Assembly (NCBI RefSeq): GCF_005217455.1
Contig: NZ_SZPQ01000040.1
Span: 1-41,070, forward strand
DNA length: 41,070 nucleotides
Source of the DNA: Martelella alba
GTDB taxonomy: Bacteria > Pseudomonadota > Gammaproteobacteria > Enterobacterales > Enterobacteriaceae
Direction: 5' to 3'
Positions 1 to 8,324 of this stretch are shown here, in pieces (the stretch's first letter is position 1; the number at the start of each line of letters is the position of its first letter). The notes under the pieces are model-generated. The model made no database searches. It was not told the DNA's origin and saw nothing but the letters and a program-made list of their open reading frames with translations. The position numbers were made by a program, and so were the translations under genes.

Positions 1-768
1 CGAGCCCAGCCAACCATCTAAAATCGTCGTTGTTTGTCGTAATAGCAGTGCATGACTCGGCCGGGTCCTAGACCCGGCCACCTGAAACGATTGTCACTCA
101 ATATTCAAGGAAGGCGGCATGCTCGGCGAATTGCCGCTTTTGCCAGCAAAAAGAGTGGAAGAATACCTTAGCCGCACCAAGCGATAAAACTCACGCTGCG
201 GCTGCGACCCACAAAGGCGGGCGAAAATAAGTCGTTTAAATGTGTAATGGGAATTCTCACACGTATTGCTTTTTGAAGAATTCATTCCGACCCCGACGAA
301 TAAGCATTAAGAAAAAATCAAGAGCATGGACTCCCATGCATATATCCGCTAAATTCTTTCATCAAGTCAGAGAAAACCACTTTACCCCTTGTTACCAATA
401 AAAAAATCAAGCGTCAACACTTTTGTTGAATTTTCAGCAACAAGATCGCGCGCTTTTTTTTCGTCATACTTCGAGTTGCCCCTTGTTGGCTGCGCCCGCT
501 CGCCCCAGTCACATCATCGCCTTAGTTCCTGAGGGCCCCGCTCGCTTGCCGCCGAAAAAACAACCGCGATAGCGGGACCCTTCACTCGCCGCCGCCGGTG
601 CTCCATTTCGGTTAATAATAGCTTTGCCGCGATTTCATTGCACCCATTTGGTGCATCACCCCTATGGCCTTCCCACCTGGCCTTGCCACGAGTTTCCATA
701 AAGCGGCCGCTGGCGCGCTTTATGCATGGAGCTGATATCCGTTCAGCTAAGTCAGCAAAGGTATGCCG
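1..768. other. Intergenic region upstream of the Anbu operon
   Basis: I see no convincing gene here. Open frames at 94-285 and 514-861 on the minus strand resemble no family, and the second runs into the ATP-grasp gene. A perfect 9-bp hairpin lies at 59-79 (arm GGCCGGGTC, loop CTA) but no T-run follows on either strand, so it may be the end of an unseen upstream transcript or a structured element. The part from about 290 to 470 is clearly AT-rich and would be the natural place for the promoter of the downstream operon, but I could not pick out a good -35/-10 pair. Confidence 0.5.
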
Positions 769-2205
769 ATGATAAGAATCAATCTTGCCGGGTCGCCGTT
801 TTTTGATGAAATGCTTAAGGCTGACGGAACGCACCGCAGCCATTACAACGCTTATTGGCAATGGCTACAGCAGGCCGATCAGCAGGCCATTCAGCAAAAA
901 AAGGAAGAAGCCGAATTATTGTTCCACCGGGTGGGCATCACGTTCAATGTCTATGGCGAGGAAGGCGGTACCGAACGGCTGATTCCGTTTGACAGCGTAC
1001 CGAGGATCATTCCAGCCAAGGAATGGCAGTGGATGGATCGAGGTATCCGTCAGCGGGTCAAGGCGCTGAACGCGTTTCTTTACGATATTTACCACGACCA
1101 GCATATTCTCAAAGCGGGGATCGTGCCCACTGAGCAGGTGCTGGCTAATGATCAATATCAGCCCTGTATGCAGGGGGTGGATCTTTACAACGATATTTAT
1201 GCCCATATCGTGGGTACCGATATGGTCCGCAATAGCGATGGCCACTATTACGTACTGGAGGACAATCTACGCACGCCGTCCGGCGTCTCCTATATGCTGG
1301 AGAACCGTAAAATGATGATGCGGCTTTATCCGGATTTATTCGCTAGCCAACATATCGCGCCTGTTGAACGCTATCCCTTCTATTTATTGCAAATTCTGCG
1401 GGAAAGTTCGCCGGAGGAAGATCCCACCGTAGTGGTCATGACGCCGGGCCGTTTTAATAGCGCCTATTTCGAGCACAGCTTCCTGGCGCAGCAAATGGGT
1501 GTCGAACTGGTTGAAGCCGCGGATCTGTTTGTCAAACAGGGGGCGGTTTATATGCGTACCACCGAAGGTCCTTGCAAGGTGGATGTCATCTATCGCCGCA
1601 TTGACGACGCGTTTATCGATCCGCTAGCATTTCGCGCCGACTCCACCCTGGGCGTCCCTGGCCTGCTTTCGGTATACCGCGCCGGTGGCGTGATCCTGGC
1701 CAATGCCATAGGCACCGGCGTGGCGGACGATAAATCCATTTATCCCTATGTGCCGGAGATGATCCGCTTTTACCTGTCGGAAGACCCCATCCTGGGCAAC
1801 ATTCCCACCTGGCAATGCCGCGATCCGAAAGCATTGTCTTATGTGTTGGCCAATCTGGAGAAGTTGGTGGTCAAGGAAGTCCATGGCGCGGGCGGATACG
1901 GCATGCTGGTGGGGCCTAAAGCGTCTAAGGCGCAACTGGCGGATTTCCGCCAACGGCTGATCGCCATGCCGCACAACTACATCGCCCAGGAAACGCTGGC
2001 GCTGTCAACCTGTCCGACGTTTGTGGAAGAAGGACTGGCGCCCCGCCACATCGATTTACGCCCCTTCGCCCTGACCGGCGAGGAAATACGGCTTGTGCCG
2101 GGCGGATTGACCCGCGTGGCGCTTAACGCCGGCTCGCTGGTGGTGAACTCCTCTCAGGGCGGCGGCACCAAGGATACCTGGATAATGGAGGATGACGAAT
2201 GCTAA
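769..2205 (+). CDS. Circularly permuted ATP-grasp protein (predicted amide/peptide ligase)
   Basis: This protein of about 478 residues belongs to the circularly permuted ATP-grasp family (the DUF404/DUF407 group), predicted to join a carboxylate to an amine through an acyl phosphate. Family motifs are visible: YVLEDNLRTPSG near residue 161, a long conserved block beginning GVPGLLSVYRAGGV near residue 294, VVKEVHGAGGYGML near 367 and RHIDLRPF near 426. An ATG at 763 is in frame, but AAAGG at 757-761 sits only one base before it and seven bases before the ATG at 769, so I prefer 769. It is the first gene of a four-gene operon and overlaps the next gene by 7 bases. The family is clear; the substrate is unknown. 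Confidence 0.9.
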   Translation: MIRINLAGSPFFDEMLKADGTHRSHYNAYWQWLQQADQQAIQQKKEEAELLFHRVGITFNVYGEEGGTERLIPFDSVPRIIPAKEWQWMDRGIRQRVKALNAFLYDIYHDQHILKAGIVPTEQVLANDQYQPCMQGVDLYNDIYAHIVGTDMVRNSDGHYYVLEDNLRTPSGVSYMLENRKMMMRLYPDLFASQHIAPVERYPFYLLQILRESSPEEDPTVVVMTPGRFNSAYFEHSFLAQQMGVELVEAADLFVKQGAVYMRTTEGPCKVDVIYRRIDDAFIDPLAFRADSTLGVPGLLSVYRAGGVILANAIGTGVADDKSIYPYVPEMIRFYLSEDPILGNIPTWQCRDPKALSYVLANLEKLVVKEVHGAGGYGMLVGPKASKAQLADFRQRLIAMPHNYIAQETLALSTCPTFVEEGLAPRHIDLRPFALTGEEIRLVPGGLTRVALNAGSLVVNSSQGGGTKDTWIMEDDEC

Positions 2206-3128
2206 GCAGAACCGCCAGCGAATTGTATTGGATGTCCCGTTATCTGGAACGGGCTGAAAGCATCGCCCGCGTGCTGGATGTGACCTATAAATTGTCGCTG
2301 ATGCCCATTCGCAGCCAGCAGAACGATGATTTGACCTTGCCTTTAAACCTCACCGGAACCCATAGGCTGTTTGAGGAACATTATCCCCGCCTGGGCATGT
2401 CCGGTTTGCTCAATTTTTTTTCACTCGACGACCGTAATCCCAGCAGCATCTACAGTTGTTTTCAGATGGCCTGGAATAATGCCCATTCGGTACGCGGCAG
2501 TCTGTCATCGGAGGTGTGGGAAAGCATCAATGCCTCCTGGATTGAAATGAAAATGATGCGCAGTAAAGGCGTGGCGAAAATCGGCACCGACGCGTTCTTC
2601 GATTGGGCCAAAGAACGGGCGCATCTGTTCCGGGGCGCGATGTTCGGTACATTGTTGCGTAATGACGCCCTGTGTTTCATTCGCCTTGGCACCTTGATCG
2701 AACGGGCATACGCCACAGCGCAATTGCTGGTGCTTAAAGACCAGCAATTGGACGGCGATCCCGACCCGGTACGGGAATATTACCGGCTGGACACGTTGCT
2801 ACGCGCCGTGAGCGCCCGCGAGGCTTACCACAGCCTTTACCAGAATCCCATCAGCCGCGAAACGGTGGCCGAATTGCTGGTGCTGCGCAACGATATGCCC
2901 CGCTCGCTGCGTGCCTGTGTCGGCGACGTCGTGCAACAGCTTGAGCGGATAGGCGGTCAACGGGCCAACATTCCGCGCCGGCTGGCGCACACCCTGAACG
3001 TCGAGCTGCGATTCAGTACGCTGGAAGAAGTCCTTGAACAGGGCCTGCAAAATTACATGATGCAGTTTCAGGGAAAAATCAATGCCCTGGCGGACAGTAT
3101 CAACCACACCTATCTGGAGGCGCTATGA
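2199..3128 (+). CDS. Alpha-E domain protein
   Basis: A 309-residue, largely helical protein starting MLSRTASELYWMSRYLERAE, the typical opening of the alpha-E family (DUF403). These proteins almost always accompany circularly permuted ATP-grasp proteins, and in some genomes the two are fused, so a role as partner or co-factor of the ligase is likely. No catalytic motif can be named from the sequence. The ATG overlaps the end of the ATP-grasp gene (ATGCTAA), with GGAGG about 8 bases before it, and the stop overlaps the start of the transglutaminase gene (ATGA). Translational coupling along the operon is therefore expected. No signal peptide or membrane segment is evident, so it should act in the cytoplasm. 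Confidence 0.9.
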   Translation: MLSRTASELYWMSRYLERAESIARVLDVTYKLSLMPIRSQQNDDLTLPLNLTGTHRLFEEHYPRLGMSGLLNFFSLDDRNPSSIYSCFQMAWNNAHSVRGSLSSEVWESINASWIEMKMMRSKGVAKIGTDAFFDWAKERAHLFRGAMFGTLLRNDALCFIRLGTLIERAYATAQLLVLKDQQLDGDPDPVREYYRLDTLLRAVSAREAYHSLYQNPISRETVAELLVLRNDMPRSLRACVGDVVQQLERIGGQRANIPRRLAHTLNVELRFSTLEEVLEQGLQNYMMQFQGKINALADSINHTYLEAL

Positions 3129-3946
3129 AATTGGCCGTCGATCACCTGACCCATTACCGCTATGATCATGAAGTCAAGTTCAGTACGCAATACTTGCGCC
3201 TGACGCCACAGAGCACGACGCGCCAGCGAATTGTCGAGTGGACGCTAAGCCTGCCGGAACAGTCGACCGAAGGCACCGATGCGTTTGGTAATATCCTGCA
3301 TGTGCTGACCCTCGACCGCCCGCATGAAATGATCGCCATTCGCGCCAGGGGGCTGGCGGAAATCGCCGATGACGGCGAAAATATCAACGAGGAGTGCGGT
3401 CCGCTGTCGCCTCTGGTATTCTTACGCTTCACCGCGCTGACCCAGCCCGATGAAGCCATACGGACATTTGCGGCCCGGATTTACCGCGAGCAGGCCGCGC
3501 TTGAGAGCCTGCAGGAACTGATGGCGGAAGTCCGGTTGCGGATGCCTTATACGCCGGGAGCCACCGGGGTGCAGGATACCGCCGCTAAAGTGTTCGCCGA
3601 CCGGCACGGGGTCTGCCAGGATCATACCCATGTTTTCCTGGCGTGTTGCCGTAGTCTGCATATCCCCGCGCGCTATGTCAGCGGGTATATTTACAGCAGT
3701 GATACCCGGCACGTGGCGATGCATGCCTGGGCGGAAGTGTGGTTGAGCGAGCGGTGGCGAAGTTTCGACATCACCAACAATACCTGCAATCCTGGCCAGC
3801 ACTTGAAACTGGCGGTGGGTTTCGATTACCTGGACGCCTGTCCGGTGCGGGGTTCGCGCATCGGCGGCGGTTATGAAGAAATGTACTCCGAAGCCATCGT
3901 GGAGCAACCCGAGGGACGGCAGGCCGTTAGCCAGCAGCAACAATGA
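3125..3946 (+). CDS. Transglutaminase-like cysteine protease, Anbu-operon type
   Basis: A 273-residue protein with an N-terminal bacterial transglutaminase-associated domain (about residues 1-80) and a C-terminal papain-like transglutaminase core. The catalytic triad can be read: Cys in GVCQDH near residue 163, His in MHAWAEVW near 199 and Asp in FDITNN near 214. In bacteria such proteins usually act as peptidases or amidases rather than protein cross-linkers. GGAGG lies 5 bases before the ATG, which overlaps the previous stop codon. Together with the ATP-grasp ligase and Anbu it suggests a cycle of adding and removing a peptide or amide tag, but that is inference. No signal peptide is seen. 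Confidence 0.9.
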   Translation: MKLAVDHLTHYRYDHEVKFSTQYLRLTPQSTTRQRIVEWTLSLPEQSTEGTDAFGNILHVLTLDRPHEMIAIRARGLAEIADDGENINEECGPLSPLVFLRFTALTQPDEAIRTFAARIYREQAALESLQELMAEVRLRMPYTPGATGVQDTAAKVFADRHGVCQDHTHVFLACCRSLHIPARYVSGYIYSSDTRHVAMHAWAEVWLSERWRSFDITNNTCNPGQHLKLAVGFDYLDACPVRGSRIGGGYEEMYSEAIVEQPEGRQAVSQQQQ

Positions 3947-3965
3947 TTTTTTTAAGGATGTTTAG

Positions 3966-4709
3966 ATGACTTACTGTGTGGCGATGCGCCTGTCGGGCGG
4001 ACTGGTTTTCGCTTCCGACTCCCGTACCAACGCCGGGGTGGATCACATTTCCACTTTTCGCAAGCTGCATGTTTTGCATCAGGACAGTGAGCGGACGCTG
4101 GTGCTGCAAAGCGCCGGCAATCTGGCGACCACCCAGAGCATTTTGAATCTGTTGCGTTACCGGGCCCGGGATCCGGAGCGGGCTAATTTGTTGAACGCGG
4201 CGTCGATGTACGATGCCGCCTGCCTGGTGGGCGAAACAGTTCGCGAAGTGATTCATCGCGACAGCACCGCCCAGCAGAACGGCAGTACGACCGATTTCCG
4301 CTGCAATATACTGCTGGGTGGTCAGATAACCGGCGAGCCGCCGCGGTTGTTCCATATCTATCCCGAGGGCAACTTTATCGAAGCCACCGAGGATACGCCT
4401 TATTTTCAGATCGGCGAAAGCAAATACGGCAAACCCATCATTGATCGGGTACTGACCTATGAGACATCGCTTGAACAAGCCATGTGCTGTGCCCTGATCT
4501 CCATCGACTCCACGCTACGCAGCAACCTGTCGGTGGGCCTGCCGCTGGACGTGATGATTTACCGGCGCGACAGTTTCGCCAGCGATGAACAATACCGCAT
4601 CACCGAGCAAAACCCCTACTTCGCGACTATCCGCAAAGCCTGGGCCGAAGGGCTGTTGAACACGTTCCTGGGCATGCCGCCGCTGGACCTGGCGGAAGCG
4701 GAAGAATAG
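3966..4709 (+). CDS. Proteasome-type peptidase Anbu
   Basis: A 247-residue Ntn-hydrolase of the Anbu group (ancestral beta subunit), the bacterial relative of proteasome beta subunits and HslV. After removal of Met the N-terminal residue is Thr (MTYCVAMRL), the expected nucleophile. Counting from that Thr, Asp17 (in FASDSRT) and Lys32 (in FRKLHVL) match the conserved acidic and lysine positions of the proteasome active site. There is no propeptide, as usual for Anbu. It follows the transglutaminase gene by 19 bases with AAGGA before its ATG and closes the operon. Anbu proteins form open helical or ring-like assemblies; native substrates are not established. Convergent mgtA starts its 3' end 110 bases further on. 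Confidence 0.92.
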   Translation: MTYCVAMRLSGGLVFASDSRTNAGVDHISTFRKLHVLHQDSERTLVLQSAGNLATTQSILNLLRYRARDPERANLLNAASMYDAACLVGETVREVIHRDSTAQQNGSTTDFRCNILLGGQITGEPPRLFHIYPEGNFIEATEDTPYFQIGESKYGKPIIDRVLTYETSLEQAMCCALISIDSTLRSNLSVGLPLDVMIYRRDSFASDEQYRITEQNPYFATIRKAWAEGLLNTFLGMPPLDLAEAEE

Positions 4710-4819
4710 TCCCGCCCCGGCGCCGACGGCCAATGAGCGCAAAAGCCGACAGACACCGTATATGCCGGTCTTGCATCAAGTTGCCTTTTTGTCGGCTGCC
4801 CCCGCCCGCCCCTGTTCTG

Positions 4820-7531
4820 TCATTGCCAGCCGTAACGGCGCACATACCAGCCTTTCATTCCTTGCACCAGCAGCATATATGAGGCCAGGATCGCCGTCAG
4901 CCATAGGAAATAGGCCGGCGGCAGCGCCTGCAGATGCAGAAATCCCGCCACGGGCGTGAAGGTCATGCCAACGGTCAGCACGATAACCACCAATGCCGTC
5001 AGGCCCAGCGGCCAGGACGGCCGGCTCTGCAGGAACGGGATTTTACGTGTTCTGAGCATATGCACGATCAGGGTTTGCGAAAGCACGCCCACCACAAACC
5101 AGCCGGTCTGAAACAGAGTCTGTTTTTCCGGCGTATCAGCTTTAAAGACAAACCACATCAGGCAAAACGTCAGGATATCGAATATCGAGCTTATCGGCCC
5201 GAAATAGACCATAAAGCGCCCGAGGTCTTCCGTGCGCCAGCGCTGGGGGCGGCATAATTGATCCTCATCGACCCGGTCGAACGGCACGGCGATTTGCGAG
5301 ACGTCGTAGATCAGGTTTTGCACCAACAGATGCAACGGCAGCATTGGCAGAAACGGCAAAAATGCGCTGGCCACCAGCACGCTGAACACATTGCCGAAAT
5401 TTGAACTGGCGGTCAGCCGAATATATTTCAGCATGTTCACGAAGGTACGGCGGCCTTCCACCACTCCTCGCTCCAACACCATCAGGCTCTTCTCCAACAG
5501 GATGATGTCCGCCGCTTCCTTGGCGATATCCACCGCCGTATCCACCGAGATGCCAATATCGGACGCCCGCAGCGCCGGCGCATCGTTAATGCCGTCGCCC
5601 ATAAAACCGACGACATGGCCCTCGTCGCGCAGGATGCCCACTACCCGCGCTTTTTGCAGCGGCGTCAGTTTGGCGAATACGGTGGTTTGCCGGGCCGCCG
5701 TCGCCAGGGTCCGATCATCCATTTGTTCGATATCGCCGCCGGTCAGCACGCGATTAACGTCCAGCCCCACATCCCGGCACACTTTGGCGGCCACGCGCTC
5801 ATTGTCGCCAGTCAGGATTTTCACGGCCACCCCATGGTTTCTCAGCGCGTCCAACGCCGGACCGGTGCTTTCTTTCGGCGGATCGAGAAACGCGATATAG
5901 CCTTCCAGGATCAGGTCCGATTCGTCCGCCCGGCCGAACTCGCTGCGTTGCGCGGGCATTTCGCGGCTGGCCACCGCCACCACCCTGAGGCCCTGACGGG
6001 TCAAATCGCCGGTGACCTCATGGATATCCCGCAACAGCGGCGCGGTCAACGGCACGATTTCCTCCTCATGGCGGACACGGCCGCACACGCCGAGCATTTC
6101 CTCCAGCGCGCCCTTGCAAATCAGGTGGGGAATACCGTCATCGCCGGCCACGACCACCGACATGCGGCGGCGGGCGAAATCAAAGGGAACTTCGTCAATC
6201 TTGCGCCAGCGTGCCGACGCCAAATCGGGATAATCGGCCGCTACGCTGTCCAGCACCGCGGTATCCAGCAAATTTTTCAGTCCGGTTTGATGATAGCTGT
6301 TGAGCCAGGCGTTTTGCAGCACCCGATCGCTGCGCCGACCAAACACATCGGTATGGCATTCCAGCACAATTTTATCTTGGGTCAGCGTGCCGGTTTTATC
6401 GGTGCAAAGAATATCCATGGCCCCAAAATTCTGAATGGCGTCCAGCCTTTTGACGATGACTTTCTGGCGGGATAACTGTACCGCGCCTTTGGCCAACGAG
6501 GACGTCACAATCATCGGCAACATTTCCGGCGTCAGACCCACCGCCACCGACAGGGAAAACAGAGCCGCTTCCCACCAATCTCCTTTGGTGAAACCATTAA
6601 CCAGCAGCACGACCGGCGTCATCGCCATCATAAACCGGATCAACAACCAGCTCACCCGACTGATGCCCGCCTGAAAAGCGTTGGGCGGCGCCGACTGGCG
6701 GGTGGCATGGCCGGCAAGCTGGCCGAACCAGGTGTTGTCGCCGGTACTCATCACCAGCGCCAGCGCGGTGCCACTGACCACATTGGTGCCCATAAAACAC
6801 AGATTGGCGCATTCGAGCGGGTTATTGCCCGCCTCGGCCTGGACATAGGCGCTTTTTTCCACCGGCAGGGATTCCCCGGTCAGCGAAGCCTGGCCGATAA
6901 ACAGGTCTTTCGCCTGCAAAATTCTCAGATCCGCCGGTATCATGTCGCCGGCCGCCAATTTGACGATATCCCCCGGCACCAATTGATCCAGGGGGATTTC
7001 CCGATAACGGCTTTCACCGCTGCGATCATCGGCGCGCAATACCGTGGCGGTATTGCTCACTAACGCTTTGAGGGTATCGGCGGCTTTGTTGGAACGCGAT
7101 TCCTGCACGAAATACAGTAAGGTGGCGATGGCCACCATCAGGGCGATGACCGCCGCGCCGGTGCCATCATCGGTACCGTATGAGACGATGCCCAACACCG
7201 TCAGCAGCAGATTAAACGGGTTGCGATAGCATTGCCAGAGATGGCGCCACCAGGGCAGCGGCTGTTCGCCGGCGATGCGGTTATCGCCATGCCGTTGGCG
7301 GGCCGTATCGGCTTCGCGGTCGGTCAATCCCTCCGGATGGCTGGCGAACCGCTGATAAAGCCGCGGTTCATCTTGCCCCGCGCATTCCAGGCACAACCGG
7401 GTCAATGCCGCGGGTATGGCGCGGCTCTGGTTTTTCGGCAGTCCTTCCAGCATAACGTCCCGCTGGAACAGACGACGGGGTAAACGACGGAAGAGCTGAG
7501 TGAACAGCCGCCGGGTGACGTGTAATACCAT
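4820..7531 (-). CDS. mgtA: Magnesium-importing P-type ATPase MgtA
   Basis: A P-type (P3B) ATPase of the inner membrane that imports Mg2+ when magnesium is scarce. The phosphorylation motif CTDKTGTLTQ is near residue 380 and the hinge GDGINDAPAL near 645. The C-terminus ends RRYGWQ exactly as in E. coli MgtA. The open frame extends to 7573, but the ATG at 7531 (protein starting MVLHVTRRLF, 903 residues against 898 in E. coli) is preceded by GAGGAAG at good spacing, so I choose it. It lies convergent to the Anbu operon and divergent from nrdD. A PhoP-type promoter and an mgtL-like leader peptide lie upstream. MgtB is the alternative name for a close paralogue; the match is to MgtA. Confidence 0.95.
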   Translation of the reverse strand: MVLHVTRRLFTQLFRRLPRRLFQRDVMLEGLPKNQSRAIPAALTRLCLECAGQDEPRLYQRFASHPEGLTDREADTARQRHGDNRIAGEQPLPWWRHLWQCYRNPFNLLLTVLGIVSYGTDDGTGAAVIALMVAIATLLYFVQESRSNKAADTLKALVSNTATVLRADDRSGESRYREIPLDQLVPGDIVKLAAGDMIPADLRILQAKDLFIGQASLTGESLPVEKSAYVQAEAGNNPLECANLCFMGTNVVSGTALALVMSTGDNTWFGQLAGHATRQSAPPNAFQAGISRVSWLLIRFMMAMTPVVLLVNGFTKGDWWEAALFSLSVAVGLTPEMLPMIVTSSLAKGAVQLSRQKVIVKRLDAIQNFGAMDILCTDKTGTLTQDKIVLECHTDVFGRRSDRVLQNAWLNSYHQTGLKNLLDTAVLDSVAADYPDLASARWRKIDEVPFDFARRRMSVVVAGDDGIPHLICKGALEEMLGVCGRVRHEEEIVPLTAPLLRDIHEVTGDLTRQGLRVVAVASREMPAQRSEFGRADESDLILEGYIAFLDPPKESTGPALDALRNHGVAVKILTGDNERVAAKVCRDVGLDVNRVLTGGDIEQMDDRTLATAARQTTVFAKLTPLQKARVVGILRDEGHVVGFMGDGINDAPALRASDIGISVDTAVDIAKEAADIILLEKSLMVLERGVVEGRRTFVNMLKYIRLTASSNFGNVFSVLVASAFLPFLPMLPLHLLVQNLIYDVSQIAVPFDRVDEDQLCRPQRWRTEDLGRFMVYFGPISSIFDILTFCLMWFVFKADTPEKQTLFQTGWFVVGVLSQTLIVHMLRTRKIPFLQSRPSWPLGLTALVVIVLTVGMTFTPVAGFLHLQALPPAYFLWLTAILASYMLLVQGMKGWYVRRYGWQ

Positions 7532-7904
7532 GCTGTCTTCCTCGCCCGCGTGACGTCGACCACGATCGGGCAATGCAAGTTTTCAGCAGAAAGCGACGCT
7601 TCTGCCTACCGTTAATCACCCGGTAAGGCAGTCGCGAAAAGGCGGGGATATACCTTACCGGATGGGCGAATGATCTTCAGATTTAGGTGCGGGGTCCATA
7701 AAGGTTGAACACCTCCGGTAAAGGGAAAATATCTGTGATAACAACATATACTCGTGATGCTTCACGTCGCCGCTGGTTGGCCGCGATGCAACGTGCATTT
7801 TTCCGAGTACAGAATCTGTTAGGGGGACGACGGCGTCATCCGATGGGCACGCTCTCGGCAACCGTGTAGCCGGCATGATCGTTAAGCGAGCCTACTATTA
7901 AGCG
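7532..7904 (-). promoter_or_regulatory. Long 5' leader of mgtA (likely Mg2+/proline-responsive)
   Basis: Between the predicted transcription start near 7904 and the mgtA start codon lie about 370 untranslated bases. In Salmonella and E. coli the mgtA leader senses Mg2+ and translation of the short mgtL peptide to control Rho-dependent termination. The same layout, a long leader containing a short ORF that begins Met-Asp-Pro, is seen here. I did not establish the alternative stem-loops, so the riboswitch part is inferred from position and the leader peptide. Confidence 0.55.
7655..7699 (-). CDS. mgtL: MgtL-like leader peptide (14 residues)
   Basis: A 14-codon ORF on the minus strand, MDPAPKSEDHSPIR, with GGAGGT 11 bases before its ATG, lies in the mgtA leader. 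Salmonella MgtL begins MDPEP and E. coli MgtL begins MEPDP; in both, slow translation through early Pro and Asp/Glu codons when proline or Mg2+ is low allows transcription into mgtA. This ORF keeps the MDPxP opening but diverges afterwards and is a few residues shorter (17 in the relatives). The call rests on position, ribosome binding site and the N-terminal pattern. Confidence 0.65.
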   Translation of the reverse strand: MDPAPKSEDHSPIR

Positions 7905-7910
7905 CTGCGC

Positions 7911-7945
7911 AGTATACAGGATAAATGTTAAATAAAACATAAACG
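7911..7945 (-). promoter_or_regulatory. PhoP box and -10 element of the mgtA promoter
   Basis: Read on the minus strand, cGTTTA, five bases and tATTTA (7945-7929) form a PhoP direct repeat with one deviation from the GTTTA consensus. Exactly 12 bases later comes TATACT (7916-7911), a good -10. That spacing is typical of PhoP-activated promoters, where the PhoP box replaces the -35 element. Transcription would start near 7904. Confidence 0.75.
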
Positions 7946-8134
7946 ATTCGCCGTTTATCGCACAAAGTTCATTGCATGCTATTTCGGCCCACGAAAATTG
8001 CGCTGGCCCGGAGCGTCTATCACGCGCATACTGCCGGCGTTAAAAAACGGGAGCGCCGGGCCGGGCAGCCTCCATATCCTGTCATTACGCTGAAAAATCG
8101 AGCTGGTTAACTCTTCGGCCGGAGGTCGGTTTTT

Positions 8135-8148
8135 TTGAGCGAAGTCAA
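8135..8148 (+). promoter_or_regulatory. FNR-like site upstream of nrdD
   Basis: TTGA, six bases and TCAA form an FNR-type dyad (consensus TTGAT-N4-ATCAA, so the innermost base of each half deviates). E. coli nrdDG is activated by FNR without oxygen, and the site sits upstream of the NrdR boxes. Confidence 0.5.
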
Positions 8149-8173
8149 GTTTCCTGCCGACACTCTGGACCAT

Positions 8174-8221
8174 ACTCTATATCTAGTGTCAGACGTACTA
8201 TTATTAAACTAGATATTGTGG
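8174..8221 (+). promoter_or_regulatory. Tandem NrdR boxes upstream of nrdD
   Basis: Two 16-base sites, ACTCTATATCTAGTGT at 8174-8189 and AAACTAGATATTGTGG at 8206-8221, resemble the NrdR box consensus ACACWATATATWGTGT. Their starts are 32 bases apart, three helical turns, the spacing at which NrdR binds pairs of boxes in ribonucleotide reductase promoters. NrdR should repress nrdDG when dATP is high. Confidence 0.8.
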
Positions 8222-8324
8222 TCATTCTTCCGCCCCCAGGTTTTAGTCTCCGGCCGCATCCCGCCGGAACACCGCCGGCGCCGGGATGGCCCTTACCCCA
8301 TTCTGGCGTACAAGGAGTCGCATC

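Noticed and set aside
59..79. Perfect 9-bp hairpin considered as a terminator
   Set aside because: No T-run follows on either strand; kept only as a note in the intergenic entry.
94..285. 63-codon minus-strand open frame in the first intergenic region
   Set aside because: No good ribosome binding site, no family resemblance, and a composition unlike neighbouring genes.
5615..6475. 286-codon open frame antisense to mgtA
   Set aside because: It lies wholly opposite a well-conserved gene, is rich in His, Gln and Ala as GC-rich shadow frames are, and matches no family.
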